A stretch of 64,000 bases of DNA, from the NCBI GenBank assembly GCA_030789695.1, contig CM061142.1:161078391-161142390 (forward strand), written 5' to 3'. The position numbers and the translations under genes were made by a program. Origin of the DNA: Scilla litardierei (taxonomy: Eukaryota > Streptophyta > Magnoliopsida > Asparagales > Asparagaceae). How positions within the stretch are numbered: the first letter of the stretch is position 1; each line of letters opens with the position of its first letter. Below are positions 1-13,000 of the stretch, piece by piece. Below the pieces are notes generated by a model. The model searched no databases. It had not been told where the DNA came from and saw nothing but the letters and a program-made list of their open reading frames with translations.

Positions 1-580
1 GGGGCCAATCCGAGTCAAGTAGGAAATGTGTTGACCCGACCCGACCCGAATAAAATCCGGGTCGGGTATGGGTTTAGTATGTCAACCCGGATGACCCGAA
101 TTCGACTCGGTTCACTTTCTCTATAAATATAAAAATTTATATAATAACTTCAATACATAGTTGCAATGGAAGTTGTGCTTATACGATATGAATTGTTGTC
201 CTCTTCTTTAAGAGGTCTTGGATTCGATTCCCTTTACATACAAATTTTTGGTTAATTTTATTACTTTCGTTAATAAAAATGGTAACGTTAATAATACTTC
301 ATTGCTCTCATCAGTGCGGTTTAAGCGACGAGCTACAGGAAATTATGCAACACTTAATAAATTGTCGGTGGCTCTTAATAAATAGCTAGATATCGAAAAA
401 GGAGCAGTAGTGTATCAGTCAAATCTTAACCCGACGGATTAATCCGACCCGGAAATTTTCCGGGTCACCCAAACCCGACCCGGATTCAATCCGGGTCGGG
501 TTAGGGTTTACCCCTATCCGGGTCGGGTCAAATCTGACCCAACCCGAACCCAAACCCACCCGACCCGTTTGCCACCCCTG
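1..580. mobile_element. hAT-type non-autonomous element, one terminus visible
   Basis: The right end reads, on the reverse strand, CAGGGGTGGCAAACGGGTC, which matches the common terminal inverted repeat of plant hAT elements; the terminus is at 580. Inside lie many GGGTCGGGT / ACCCGACCC blocks at 40-110 and 425-570, which face each other as imperfect inverted subterminal repeats. The left terminus is not in the window, or has decayed, so neither full length nor the 8-bp target duplication can be confirmed. No transposase frame is present. A stretch near 200-230 resembles a tRNA B box, but no complete tRNA fold is seen. Confidence 0.5.
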
Positions 581-1699
581 GGCCCTATCTATGTGCTCTC
601 ATGAAGAATTGTGACAAGCTCCCCCTGATCAATGCAGCATCATAATTTTCTTTATTTCTAAAATTTTCTACTCTCCCCCTTTTGCCATCATCAAAAAGGC
701 CACAAATCCTATTGAAGTAGTTAAGAACAAGACATGAAACAAAGTTAGAGTATCGAAGAACCACGAAGTTGATGACGATGATCACATTAATGCTTTCTCC
801 CCACAAACTCAAATTATAAACAATGTCTAAAAGCATATGTTCATCATAAGAAACTAATAAGAAGATATCATCATATAAAATAATTTGACAATTGAAAGAT
901 GCTTAGATACCAAGAAGTCAAATCATAAAATTGGCTTAGACAAATTGTGAACTTTCATCTCAATGGAATAAGTATTAAGCAAAGTATTGGGAGACACCTA
1001 ACATAGGATTCTATTGTATTAAATTTCAGGTCCTTTGGAGTTGATGTGCGCTAAGTGGTTACTTCATCTACTATATTTCATACGCATTGCTCAACAAACC
1101 CCCAAAATCTGGTTACTAGCCGCCGATATCAAAAAGAATTGGTATATATTGAATTGTTTTTAATAATATTTATTTCTTTTCATACACATTGTTTTCTTTA
1201 GCTTGCTCTTTTTTTGTCTTACAATGTTGGTGTCTCAGAATAGTGACGCATGAAGGCATCGACATATTCGACTCCTACTACTCAATGTTCCATAGAGAAT
1301 TAAGTGCGCAAAAAGTGTAAAGACAATTTAAAGTTTCAAATCCTTTAGAGTCTAAACACCTCCAGTTTTTTCCATATTTTATAATCCTCAATCAACATGT
1401 TTGATTCAAACAATTTAGCATGCTGATAACTTTCATTCCTTCCTTCATAATTCAAGCATGTGTAATTTACATAGGTATGATGTGTCATCATCAAAATCAT
1501 TTTTAATGTTTCTAGAATGTCTAACATTGTTCATAGCAAATACTCAAAAAAATTCAATAATATTCATGATGGAAAGGTATGCACATAAAATAAATGAACT
1601 AGCCTATATTGACATGAAATAGTGTACAATATGTATATGTTAGATACAATGTTTAAGCATGTGCTTGTTCATGGATAAGAATGCTAATGTTCAATTAGT
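581..1699. other. A+T-rich DNA, nothing assignable
   Basis: Low-complexity A+T-rich sequence. The only open frames are short, lack recognizable motifs, and look like chance frames. No repeat or element end was recognized. Confidence 0.5.
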
Positions 1700-2155
1700 A
1701 ACATAATCTCAAATTCCCTTCGAATAAAACAAAATTGTTTTTGATCTAACGGTTTGGTGAAGATGTCCGCTAATTGTTTTTCGGCATCAATATAGTCTAA
1801 AGAGATATCTCTCTTATCAACATGATCTCTAAGAAAGTGATGATGAATATCGATATGTTTTGTCCTAGCGTGTGCAATAGGATTTTTAGATAGATCTATA
1901 GCACACTTCTTATCACATCAAATGGTTGTACGTTGGAAAGTAAGATCGTAATCTTTGAGGGTTTGTCTCATCCATATAATTTTAGCAACCAATAACCCTT
2001 CAAAACATATTTGGCTTCGGTTGTACTCAATACTACGGATTTTTGAATCTAGGAAAACCACAAAACTAGAGACATACCTAGTAGTTGGCAGGTGCTCGTA
2101 GTACTCTTACGATCGGTCTTACTTCCCACAAAATCCGCATTATAATATCTAGTTG
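1700..2155 (-). pseudogene. Copia RNase H relic (Sirevirus-like)
   Basis: Read on the minus strand, this gives the RNase H part of a Ty1/copia polyprotein. It starts near 2155 with a YYNADFVGSKTDRKSTT-like segment, continues through LSTTEAKYV, and ends with ADIFTKPLDQKQFCFI near 1705. These are the conserved blocks of plant Copia RNase H, and the KTDRKST form resembles Sireviruses. In-frame stops are present, including one after a WFS motif and one inside the segment after LSTTEAKYV. No RT, integrase or gag is attached, so this is a fragment. Its LTR may be the adjoining 2156-3022 stretch, but that is only a guess. Confidence 0.75.
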
Positions 2156-3022
2156 GGATCCTGTGGATGGTCAACTAGATACTAAAGGGTGTGTGATTAG
2201 TATCTCAATAATTCTTAAATTTTTCCTATATAAATCTACCTTGGTTATTAAATATAGCTACCAAAATGTAACCTAATCAAAAAAATAGCTTGCAATAATC
2301 AAGAGTAAATGCGGAAGCTAAAAACACAACTCAAGCAAAATCACAACTACAGAGACAATGATTTACCCAGTTTTCCCAACTTGGGTACGTCCATCATGTT
2401 GGAAACATAAAGTTTTCTTTCCATAAATTTTTTGATGATACAATCATTTATATATGTGTGTGTATACTAACTCTTTGGATGCAGATTATCAAGCTCAACT
2501 TTTTCACATATGACAATCGTCAAAGTTACTTTGCAAGATAAAGCATCAAAATGCACGATGAAGCTCAAGCAATGAATTCTTTTATCTTGAGAAAGATGAT
2601 GTATTTGTACTTTTTACTCTTGCATAACTTTAGATTGATAAATCCTTGATAATACTCTATCTTAGTTCTTTAGGACACAGCCTCAAAATCCAAACTTCAT
2701 AAAATTAGTAGACCAGCACTTTCCCCTAGTCGACTAATACAATTTTTCTTATTTTATTAAGAAAAACAAAATAATTTTTGGTCGAAATATATTTTCCAAT
2801 CATAAAGATCAATTTTTGAAATTTTCTCAAAATTTTGTTCCTAATCGACTAATAGATTTCCCTGGTCTACCAGACAGTTTTCCAAATAGTTATAACGTCA
2901 GTTAGTATAACTGATTTCTATTAAATAATTTTCTAATTATTTAATGACAGTTATAAACTACCCTCCAACGTTCATATTATCAGTTTCTAGTCGTTTTGGC
3001 AGTTTATGGAAGTTTATATCCG
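2156..3022. other. A+T-rich stretch, possible LTR remnant
   Basis: No gene. It lies just beyond the Copia RNase H relic in the direction where a 3' LTR would be expected for a minus-strand element read leftward only if the relic were rearranged, so the assignment is weak. It contains GTCGACTAA-type palindromic motifs near 2728 and 2846 and a GTAGACCAG / CTGGTCTAC pair (about 2709 and 2863), the kind of inverted motifs seen in the LTRs elsewhere in this window. The sequence ends at the assembly gap. Confidence 0.3.
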
Positions 3023-3522
3023 NNNNNNNNNNNNNNNNNNNNNNNNNNNNNNNNNNNNNNNNNNNNNNNNNNNNNNNNNNNNNNNNNNNNNNNNNNNNNN
3101 NNNNNNNNNNNNNNNNNNNNNNNNNNNNNNNNNNNNNNNNNNNNNNNNNNNNNNNNNNNNNNNNNNNNNNNNNNNNNNNNNNNNNNNNNNNNNNNNNNNN
3201 NNNNNNNNNNNNNNNNNNNNNNNNNNNNNNNNNNNNNNNNNNNNNNNNNNNNNNNNNNNNNNNNNNNNNNNNNNNNNNNNNNNNNNNNNNNNNNNNNNNN
3301 NNNNNNNNNNNNNNNNNNNNNNNNNNNNNNNNNNNNNNNNNNNNNNNNNNNNNNNNNNNNNNNNNNNNNNNNNNNNNNNNNNNNNNNNNNNNNNNNNNNN
3401 NNNNNNNNNNNNNNNNNNNNNNNNNNNNNNNNNNNNNNNNNNNNNNNNNNNNNNNNNNNNNNNNNNNNNNNNNNNNNNNNNNNNNNNNNNNNNNNNNNNN
3501 NNNNNNNNNNNNNNNNNNNNNN
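3023..3522. other. Assembly gap (500 N)
   Basis: Exactly 500 N in a row, the size of an arbitrary scaffold gap. The 5' terminus and subterminal repeats of the CACTA element would be expected here or upstream, because the transposase start lies only 80 bases to the right and no CACTA terminus is seen to the left. Open frames crossing the gap are artefacts. Confidence 0.99.
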
Positions 3523-3602
3523 TCGTGACTGAGAAAAAAAGTATTTTGTTAATTAATGGACATACCCCTAATAACACTAGTTAGTGTTTACTTGTGTGAA
3601 GG

Positions 3603-6600
3603 ATGGATAAGACTTGGATTCAACTACCAAAAGGTTCTCATGAATACGTAGCAGATGTGAATGCATTCTTGGATTTTGCTTTTGAGCACAAGGCTATTCG
3701 TGGGAAAATTTTGTGTCCATGTGAACATTGCAAAATTTTAAAGTCTGGCACAAGGGACGAATGTTTCGAACATTTACTCCTCACCCATTTTCCCAGAAAT
3801 TACACCTTCTGGGATTCACATGGATAGGTGGAAACATCTTGTAATGTCGAATGAGTGGCTCCAGGTTCGCATCTTAGAAGGGATACAACTCCCCAGCAAC
3901 GGATTCCATACAAGAAATGGTATACGATGCCTTTAGACGAGGATTGAATAGTCAAGGGACAACTGAATCGATCGCTGATGGAGATACAAATACTAGCCGA
4001 GAGTCAAGTGGTGGTAATGCCAGAGCGTTTTATGACTTGCTGAAAGATAACGAACAACCATTATACGATGGATGCACCAAGTTCTCGAAACACTCATTTC
4101 TAATTAAGTTGTATCACATCAAGTATTTGTGTGGTGTTAGTGACAAGGCGGTGTTAGTGACAAGGCTATGGATATGGTTTTTAAATTGTTACATGATGTG
4201 TTCTCATTTGCAAATATCCCTCCATCTAATTACGATGCGAAGAAGATCATTAACAAACTTGGTCTTAAGTATGAAAAAATACGTGCATGTCCTAATGATT
4301 GCATGCTATATTGGGGGCCGGATGCGGATAGAGAAAATTGTAAAGAATGTGAGGTGTCTCGGTGGAAGAAAAACTCTAAGAAGAAGAAACATCCCGTAAA
4401 GGTATTGCGCTACTTTCACCTAAAATCTAGATTACAAAGATTGTTTATGTCTTCTAAAACTGCTGAGAGTATGCGGTGGCACTCAAGTGAACCAAGTGTT
4501 GATGATATGATGAGACATCCAAGGGATTCTCAAGCTTGGAAACATTTCGATTCCATGCATACTGAATTTGCTTCTGAGGAACATAATGTTCGACTTGCAT
4601 TAGCTACTGATGGTTTTAATCCATTTGGGAATTTAAGCACAAGTTATAGTATTTGGCCAGTTATTTTGATCTCATACAATAGTCCCCCATGGATGTGCAT
4701 GAGGTCAACTGAATTCATTGTTTCTATGTTGATTCCTGGAACGAAAATGCCCGAAAACAATATTGATATCTATTTGCAACCTTTAATTGCTGAGTTGAAA
4801 GAATTGTGGGAAACGGGGGTTGAGACATATGATGCATATAAAAATGAGGTGTTTGTGCTGAAGGCAGCTCTATTGTGGACTATTAGTAACTTTCCATGGC
4901 TTGGAAATATTTCGGGTTGGAATACACATACTGGTTATGCTTGTCCCTCATGTAATTTTGATCACATTCCTCTTTATGTGGGTTGTAGTAGGAAGTGGTG
5001 TTTCATGGTTCATCGTCGATTTTTGAGGCAAGGCCACAAGTTCCGGTTGAATCATCTTCGTTTTGATGGATGTATAGAAGATAGGGATCCGCCTACATTA
5101 TTATCTGGGTCAGAGATTTTGAATCAAATAGAGAATATAGAGTTTTCCTTTGGAAAACGTTCATCAACTAGTAGCATTACTGAAAGCAGAATGTGGAAGA
5201 GAGCAAATGTTGATCATGCTTCAAAGCAATGGAAAAAGAGGAGTATATTTTTCCAATTTCCATATTGGCTAATTTATTGTGTCACAATCTTGATGTGATG
5301 CATATTGAAAAGAATGTATGTGATAATGTGTAATTCACATTGATAAATGACAGAGGGAAAAGAAAAGATCATTTAGAGGCTCGAAAAGACTTGAAAAAAT
5401 TGGGTATTAAAAAGGAACTCTGGCCAAAAGAGGATGGAAAATCTTGTCCAGCAGCGTTGTTCACAATGAAAAGGCAAGAGATTGACACATTCTCTGAGAC
5501 TTTGAACTGTGTCATTGTGCCAGATGGTTACTCAAGTGATTTTTCTAGATGCATTGACTTTGTGCAACGTAGAGTATTTGGACTGAAGAGCCATGATTCA
5601 CATATCCTTATGCAGGAGTTGTTGCCTCTGGCTATTAGGAACATTTTACCTCGTGCGGTGTCTTCTGTGTTGGTTGATTTAGGTTACTTCTTCAAACAAT
5701 TATGTTCTAAGGTTGTCAATCTTGCTGAATTGAGCAAACATCAAGAACGAATTGTGCTAACCTTGTGCTATATGGAGATGTTGTTTCCACCGTCATTCTT
5801 CACAGTTATGGTGCATCTAATAATTCATTTGATTGATGAAGTTAGACTTGGAGGTCCTGTACATTATCGATGGATGTATCCTATAGAAAGGTATGTTTCA
5901 TATGCAAACCAATGATTTTTTGGTTTAATTACTTGATCAGACACTTATCCATAGATGTGAATGTAGGTTTTTAGGAAAATTGAAACAATTTGTTCGCAAT
6001 AGAGCCCAACCTGAAGGCTCGATTGCTGAGGGATGGCTTTCTGAAGAATGTATGACCTTTTGTTCGAGGTACTTGGAGGATGATATTGAGACTAGATTCA
6101 ATCGTAGGGAGTGTGTGGATGATGAACCTATGCTGCCTGAAGCAAGTTTAACCATGTTTCCTCCGTTGGGTAAACCAGTTGGAGACGGTTCACTTGTTAG
6201 ATTAAGTGACATAGAACTCCAGCAAGCACATCGCCACATATTGATTAATTGCCCTCAAGTAGAAGATTTTATTGGGTAAGTATGACATTGATCTATTTTA
6301 ATTTTATTATAGTAGAATGTGACAAATCATTTTGATGTTTTCATCTCTGAATGTATAGTCGGTTTCGACGCAACTTGACGACGAAAATGAGGAATCGTAA
6401 AAGGAATGTCAGTTCCAATGAAATAGAGAAGGAAGTCCATCGCAATGTTGTCCAGGCATTTAAGATCCACGTGAGTACGACTTTCTGTCTACTGCAAGGT
6501 TATTATCGGTTTTTTTGCAAGCTATTGACATTGGCTGTGGTGTTTTCATAGATTAATGATAATACCAGAGATCAAACTTCAAAGGAACTTTTGGCACTTG

Positions 6601-7193
6601 CGCAAGGACCATTGAGACAAGCAAGAAAATTTACGGCTTATAATGTGAATGGGTTCAAGTTTCAAACGATTAAGTGAGAGCAGAACTTGAAAACTAAAAA
6701 TAGTGGTGTGTTTTGTAACTTTGGAACTAAGAGCTATGCAAGCACACATGACAATAGGCCAAGAGAGGGCACAATACCATATTACGGCAAACTGGTTGAT
6801 ATTATTGAGCTTAATTACCATGATATTTTTCATGTAACTGTATTTAAGTGTGCATGGGCCAATACTATGAACCAAAGGATTATTAGAGTAGATGATTTTG
6901 GGTTCACATCAGTAAATTACTCTCACTTGATTCACTCTGGTGATCACGAGGATGATGAACCATTCATTCAAGCTGCCAAGGCTCAGTTAGTATTTTATGT
7001 AGAGGACAAAGCTGATAAAGGGTGGAGTATTCCTATTCATGTAAAACCAAGAGACTTATACGATATGGGTGAAGAGGATGCTTGCTCGCCTTATGATAAC
7101 ACGATTAATCAAGCTCAAATTTCAAATGTGGTATTTCCAGATGATGATTCACTGTTTGTTGCGAGGGCCGATGTTACTGCAAAGTTTGAGTAA
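3603..7193 (+). pseudogene. TNP2-like CACTA transposase, broken
   Basis: This would encode the transposase that cuts and moves the element. The start at 3603 opens a Transposase-associated zinc domain (MDKTWIQLP..., CPCEHCK, FWDSHG). The TNP2 core runs about 3917-5300 and includes the family block LATDGFNPFGNLSTSYS and WTISNFPWLGNISGW. A DUF4218 block lies at 5340-5890 (LPLAIRNILPRAV, MYPIERY) and a DUF4216 block at about 6790-7080 (FKCAWANTMNQRI, DLYDMGEE). Three GT-AG introns can be placed at 5891-5966, 6276-6358 and 6471-6551 and keep the frame. Lesions: a stop after FWDSHG, a 17-bp tandem duplication at 4133-4166, a one-base frameshift near 5268 that disrupts HNLDVMHIEKN, and a TGA at 6675 where an Arg codon is likely. 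Confidence 0.88.
4133..4166 (+). repeat. 17-bp tandem duplication breaking the transposase frame
   Basis: GGTGTTAGTGACAAGGC occurs at 4133-4149 and again, perfectly, at 4150-4166. Without one copy, the frame of the upstream part (GVSDKA) runs directly into the downstream TNP2 frame beginning MDMVFKLLHDVF. The perfect identity suggests a recent event, such as a replication slip or a fill-in repair scar. Confidence 0.9.
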
Positions 7194-10033
7194 GGCCAAT
7201 GATATTTGTATGCCTTTGCATTCATTTGTAATGATAGTTGTAATGATCTTGTAATTTACATGCAATCGAAGAAGGTATGTTTCTAATCGATTCTACCTCA
7301 TAATATATGATCCTTATTGCTTCTATCTTTTAATTAGCATGTAAACAAGTTTTAAATTATGATGATCATGTTGTGAAGACTCTAACAATATGAAGTGCCA
7401 TGATTGTAATTTATACGTTCAGGGTAATAGTTGCTCTCTTAATTTTCGATTCATGGTAATAGTGCCATGCATTTAGTTCCTTATATACTGCAAATTTTTT
7501 ATAGATACATGCATGGGTTCAAAGGAGAAGAAGTCATACTTAGTTTGTAATGCTATAGGTTGTCTTGGTGTGTCGTCCTTTAGCGATCTGGTCAAAGAGG
7601 TATGCTTAATTATTGAGTAACAAAGCTAATTTCATGCAATCATGTGCATCTCCTCAAAGAATTCTTTGGTATCTAAAATGATGCGTGCATCAAAAGCATG
7701 CTAGTAGGCATGCCTTATTTATTACCATGAGTGTATTTTCTTCTCTTAAATTGTTGGTTACTACTTCACAGTTCACAATCTAAAAGTCTTGACCTTTTGG
7801 GAAAGGGTCACCTATATTTATCATAAGTAGGAGTAGTTTCCTAGGTTTGAACTTGGAAAGGGACTTCCCTCATACATTCTCCATACATGATGTGTTTCAA
7901 ATGAAAGTTGAGGGGTTGTCTAGTGTCTTCATACGAGCCAAGAGCACAAAAAAACTACGCCCCGAAAAAACAGTTTCCTAATCTTATATGACAGCTAAAA
8001 TACAAACATCCTACGCCGTGAAAAAATAGTTTATTGACCTTTACATGGTAGGGAAAATCTCGTCTCATTAAGACACATAATCTCTAAGTCATTACAGGAC
8101 GGTTGGACAAGCATATAAATCAGAGGTAAGCTGATTAAAATAACCTTAGGAGAATGATCAAAACCAAGTATTTAAGTTGCCAATACATTGTGTATAAAAC
8201 AATGTAAAAGATAATTGCATCCCATCCACTTTACGAATTTGTAATTTTTTTGACCTCTCATATATGAGAGACTGACTTGCATGCCTTCCTAGAAAACTGG
8301 TTTCTTTTTTATCTAAAAGAGTATAACATGATTGTATAGCATGATTGTATTTATGTGGAATGCAACAGTATACCATGATGAAACCGTAAGATGAAACACT
8401 TTAGCATGCATGATTGTATTTATGTGGAATATCTACTCTATTCTTTTAATTGTGACACTGTACATTCTTCAAAATGGATGAGATATATTTGTGAGCATTT
8501 GATTCATGATCAATTAATTTTCGATAGTAGAATCTTTTATTAACATTCATTTAAAAGTTTGTTTATTTGCTTGTTTGAAAGTGAATGAAATATGCTTGAG
8601 TTTCAAATCATATTTGTGTTCTTACTGAAAAATGCATACAAAACCTGGGCAACTAGAATTTTTACACCAATAAAATGACTCTTCTTACAGTATTTTTAAC
8701 AATGTAATATCAAATGACTCATATTCAAAACCTGAAATGATTTTTCCTGAAGTTGTAAACATGTATGGTAGGTTGTAATATGGCATGCTACTACATGATC
8801 AGAAATGAATAAGAACTTTTGGGTGCATCTACATTTTGAGTGCATTTATTTGTGTTCATTGTTTATTCTCACTTGTGAGCACAATAAAATGTCTTAGAGA
8901 GAATTTCAGTTGTGTCTCTGTCATACCTTCCCTAGCTCGTATTATTATAACTAAACCGGTGCAAGTGTGTTGGGATGATTTGACACAATACACACCATCA
9001 ATTGTTGTTTTCATGTGCTCAATCTACTTAAAGTTGATTCCTAGAAAATGCTGGTTGAACTAGCCATTGTGACTTAAATCTCATATATGACAAATTGTAG
9101 GTCATAATACTTTTGATTTGATTGTAATTGCGTTGGTTGAAGAAGAGCATACATGGATACTTGGTTCCCAAGATCTATTGGTGATTTTTTACTGCCAGTT
9201 GCAATAGCCTTTGTTTAATCAGTCAGCTTATAAACCTACCATCTCTTAAATTCCTGGAAACAGGGAGAAGTTACTTTCAAGCTTGTACAAGGTTGGTTCA
9301 GACTGACAGTATTGAGTGCTGCTGAAAAGAAGAAAATGTGGAGTCCTGCCAACTAACTACCAACTTAGATGGTTTCCACTATTTCTGTATTCAAATTAGG
9401 ATGGAAATGACTGGGGCTGTGCTAGATCATGATCGTCATCATCAGGAGTGTTATACTGTCAGAATTTAATAATCTTTTTAATTTAGCAAAACACATGATA
9501 ACCCATCTTCATAACCTATGTTCAAGTCCTTTTCCTTAGCTTTCTTTATATGCTTTTTCGTTCAAAGTGGTTTAGTGAGTGATTAGTGTATAAGATAGAG
9601 AAATAAATTCCACTATGTAACATGAGAAAGAAACGTTACTCCATGTAATTCTCGACAGAAAAAATTGTTCTCTTTAAACATATGAACTGTTCAACCAGCA
9701 ATTTCTGTAAATGAATTTCAACAAAATCTACTTAAAGTTGATTCAATCAATTGGTACTTTAAGCTTATTTTTTTATTATATATTGTTATGTTTGAAGTAA
9801 TATTCTATCATATATTGATTAATAATTAATTTGAATTAAGATCAAATTGTTTTCCGAATGGCAACATTTGTTTTCAGCAAAATTGGGGTCGGAGATAACG
9901 AAGTGAGTACAGAAATCAAGCATTTGTTTTCAGCAACATTTGTTTTCAGCCAAATCTTTCTGTCCGTTACTTTTCAGCAACATTTGTTATCACTTGTAAC
10001 TTGTTTAATTTGTGAATTTAACGCAGATACATA
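7194..10033 (+). other. Spacer between the two CACTA genes
   Basis: A+T-rich DNA inside the CACTA element. The only exon-like piece is at 7512-7600: an ATG frame of 30 codons (MGSKEKKSYLVCNAIGCLGV...) ending at a good GTATGC donor. Its function is unknown; it could be a first exon of the downstream gene or a tail exon of the transposase. The rest shows short frames without motifs. Confidence 0.45.
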
Positions 10034-13000
10034 TGGCATCAGAAGGTAGCATTTCAGTATGCAAGCGTAAGAGAGGAGCTTCATCTGTGTATAAGTCCAC
10101 GGGGATTTGTGAGCTAATAGGTCTGGTTTAAATTCATTTCATGATTATAAAAGTTTGCATCTTGAATATAATTAATGATTTTAATTATGCAGATGTTTCT
10201 TATCCTGAAAATCTACAAAAGTGTGGCTCAATGATTTTGAGAAATGCGAGGGACGTTCATGATAAGGTCTCCTTCCAAAAGAGGGTAGTGCTCACTTTTA
10301 AACCAAGTGGCCCTGGTATTGTAGGAGAGTGTGTTAAGCCACTCCACTCTATTTTGAGGGAGGTGATATCAAATAGTGAACATTATCCTGTGGGCGTAAA
10401 GGATTGGACGGTAATACCCCAAGAGATCAAAGATAATGCGATCCAAAATCATGTTCTGGTATGATTTCATGAGACAACTGGTTTTTTTACCATTTTCAAT
10501 CTTACTATCAATCTAACTTGTTTTTCATTTATTTACAGACTAAGTTTTACATTGAACCTCCTGAGCACAAAGCAGTTGCTTGCCATGAAATGAAGATAGC
10601 AATGGGCCTTCAATGGAAAACTAGGAGGATCAAGTTATTGAACCGGCATTATGATTACACAAAAAGTCAGAAAGATAATGAGGAAACACCTCCTGATTAC
10701 GTTACTAAAGATGATTGGGCATGTTTCATTGCTCTAAGATTTTCAGCAAAGTGGCTGGTAAGTTTATAAATTGTTATACTTTTAGTAATACATTTCAGTA
10801 ATTATATATTTTCGAAGATTATAACATTGTGTCAATTCTTTATCTGTATTGAAGTATAACCGTGAGAAGAATATGGAGAATACTCTCAAGCAAGACTGTC
10901 ATCCAACTACCGGGTCACGTCCAGTGGCTCAACTTTATGGTTTAATGGTAACAAAAACTTATCACAACATATATTGAACTACATAAAATTAAGATATTTT
11001 GTTTTTGATTCCATGTAGTATAGATATTGCCCTAATTAGTGAAGTGGATTCATTAGGCTGAACAAATGGAGCGGACCCCACCCGGACAGAGATAGTGTTG
11101 TTGACACGTTCCAGAGATGATGGGTCTTATCCAAATGATGTCGCGAGAGATATCATTGTAAGTATCTAGTTTGTTGCTGTGACGAGCTAATTTTTCTTTT
11201 AGCTTTCATGAAGTATTTCAGATTTTGAACATTTTGAACAGTAGATTGCATTGATAAAAAAAAATTCGGTTGTCTGATAGTTAGGTTTGAAATTTTGTGC
11301 GTTAGTAAACACCCTATGATTGTTGTTCTCAGTTGTAGTCAATGCCATATATATATGTCTCCTAGCACTGCAGAAATTTGTGCTGAATAATAGCATTTTA
11401 GTTAAGTTAGTAATGAGAAATTATTAATGAATCTGAAGGACCAAAAAAGGAAAATAAGTGTGAAATTGGTCGAGATGCTTGCAATCAAGCAAGAGGTAAT
11501 CAGTTTTAGCCTTTAAACAACATAGTTAGGAGGAAGTTTCTATGCTAGGGGCGGATAGGGTGCATGTTATTTGTGAAAGAACAGTATGATTATAAAGTTA
11601 AGGAGAATTGTAGACTCTCAGTTGGTATGTTTAGTCAGGATCAGTTCGAGAATACTAGACGTATTAGGATCTTTAAGAGGCAAAGAAAGAACAACAATCT
11701 ATTTTAAGGGTTCTACTAACTACTCTTTGGATAGTAGGAAAAAGCTAACTATGTATATTCCCATTTCCGACTCCATCTACCTTTTGTCAGGGAATTTCAA
11801 AAGCAACTTGAGTGTCAGCACTTATTCCACTTCATCATACGACTAAATTTTCAATTTGAATCAATTAAAGAAAACATTTTTCTTCTTATTATGCTTACCC
11901 GTATTTGAGGTAATTTTAAATTCACTACCGAGGAGACATGTTTTAAGATGTTATCACTTCACCTACTCTAAACTAGACTTCGTTGTTAATCAATGTCCTT
12001 ACTACCTTACATCAATATTAAGCATATCAGAATCTAACACATGGCCTACCACATGGCACATAGACGTCGCAGCTCACTACCTCAAGGATCCCAAACACAT
12101 TAAGCATACATTATCAACTACTTTAAGAAACTAGGACTCATTAGTGCTAGTTGCCTAGCACAAGAGTGACACTAAGTCATGTTAATTCTGGATCTCATTT
12201 TGCAGTATCGGTTATTACTCAGGTATCATCTCCACTATCCTTAGATGGACTTTCATCTAGATTTCTAAAATCTGATCAGCTTACGTTCAACTTAGTCAAT
12301 TTTCATGAAACATGGCTATCATTGCTATATTTGCCAACCCTGGAGGCAACACGTGCTACATATTTGACTCAGGTATCACTCCCCATACGACTTACGATAA
12401 TTGTATTCTTACACAATGTCCTTATATATCTACCTTATTATAAAAGTGTGTGTGGGGGGCTAACGGTGCACTTCTTGCACCTACACAAACCGATAATATC
12501 ATTGCTCTATCTGTCCATACCGGTAGTCTCATCTTACCCTATTTATCCTCTGCTTCCATATTCCTAAGCTTACCAAGCAATTACGTACTTTCTATTAGAA
12601 AAATTACATGTTATGGTTGTATTTGTTCATTTATATCAAATTCATTGTTAAACTTATATACTATATTTTACGTAGAAATAGTATTTAAGGTGGAGATGAC
12701 ATCTATAATTGACCATATACGGACATATGCAAGTACATTCAGCTTCTTAAGCATGCATAATAGAAGAACTCTTTTAAGAAAACACGGATAGAAAGACTTG
12801 TGCAAATATAGATTAGCACTCTCCTGATTTCGGCATGTATTTTCATTTATTTGCTCTGCACATGCCTCTAGACAAACTAGATCTCTGACAAGAGCATAAT
12901 CGCATTGTTTTTCGTAAGGAGAATTCTTGCAACACTTGAACTTTAAAAAAATAATGCACAATCTTCTGATAATTAATGCATCTTAATTTTTGTTTTGTAA

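Noticed and set aside
150..235. Possible tRNA or SINE (B-box-like GGATTCGATTCC)
   Set aside because: No complete cloverleaf, A box or flanking duplication could be recognized.
2944..3584. Several open frames of about 180-190 codons crossing the N block
   Set aside because: They are made almost only of unknown residues from the 500-N gap.
11586..12800. Run of + strand open frames (86-138 codons)
   Set aside because: No family motif, no homologous frame, and they lie in a probable intron; they look like chance frames.
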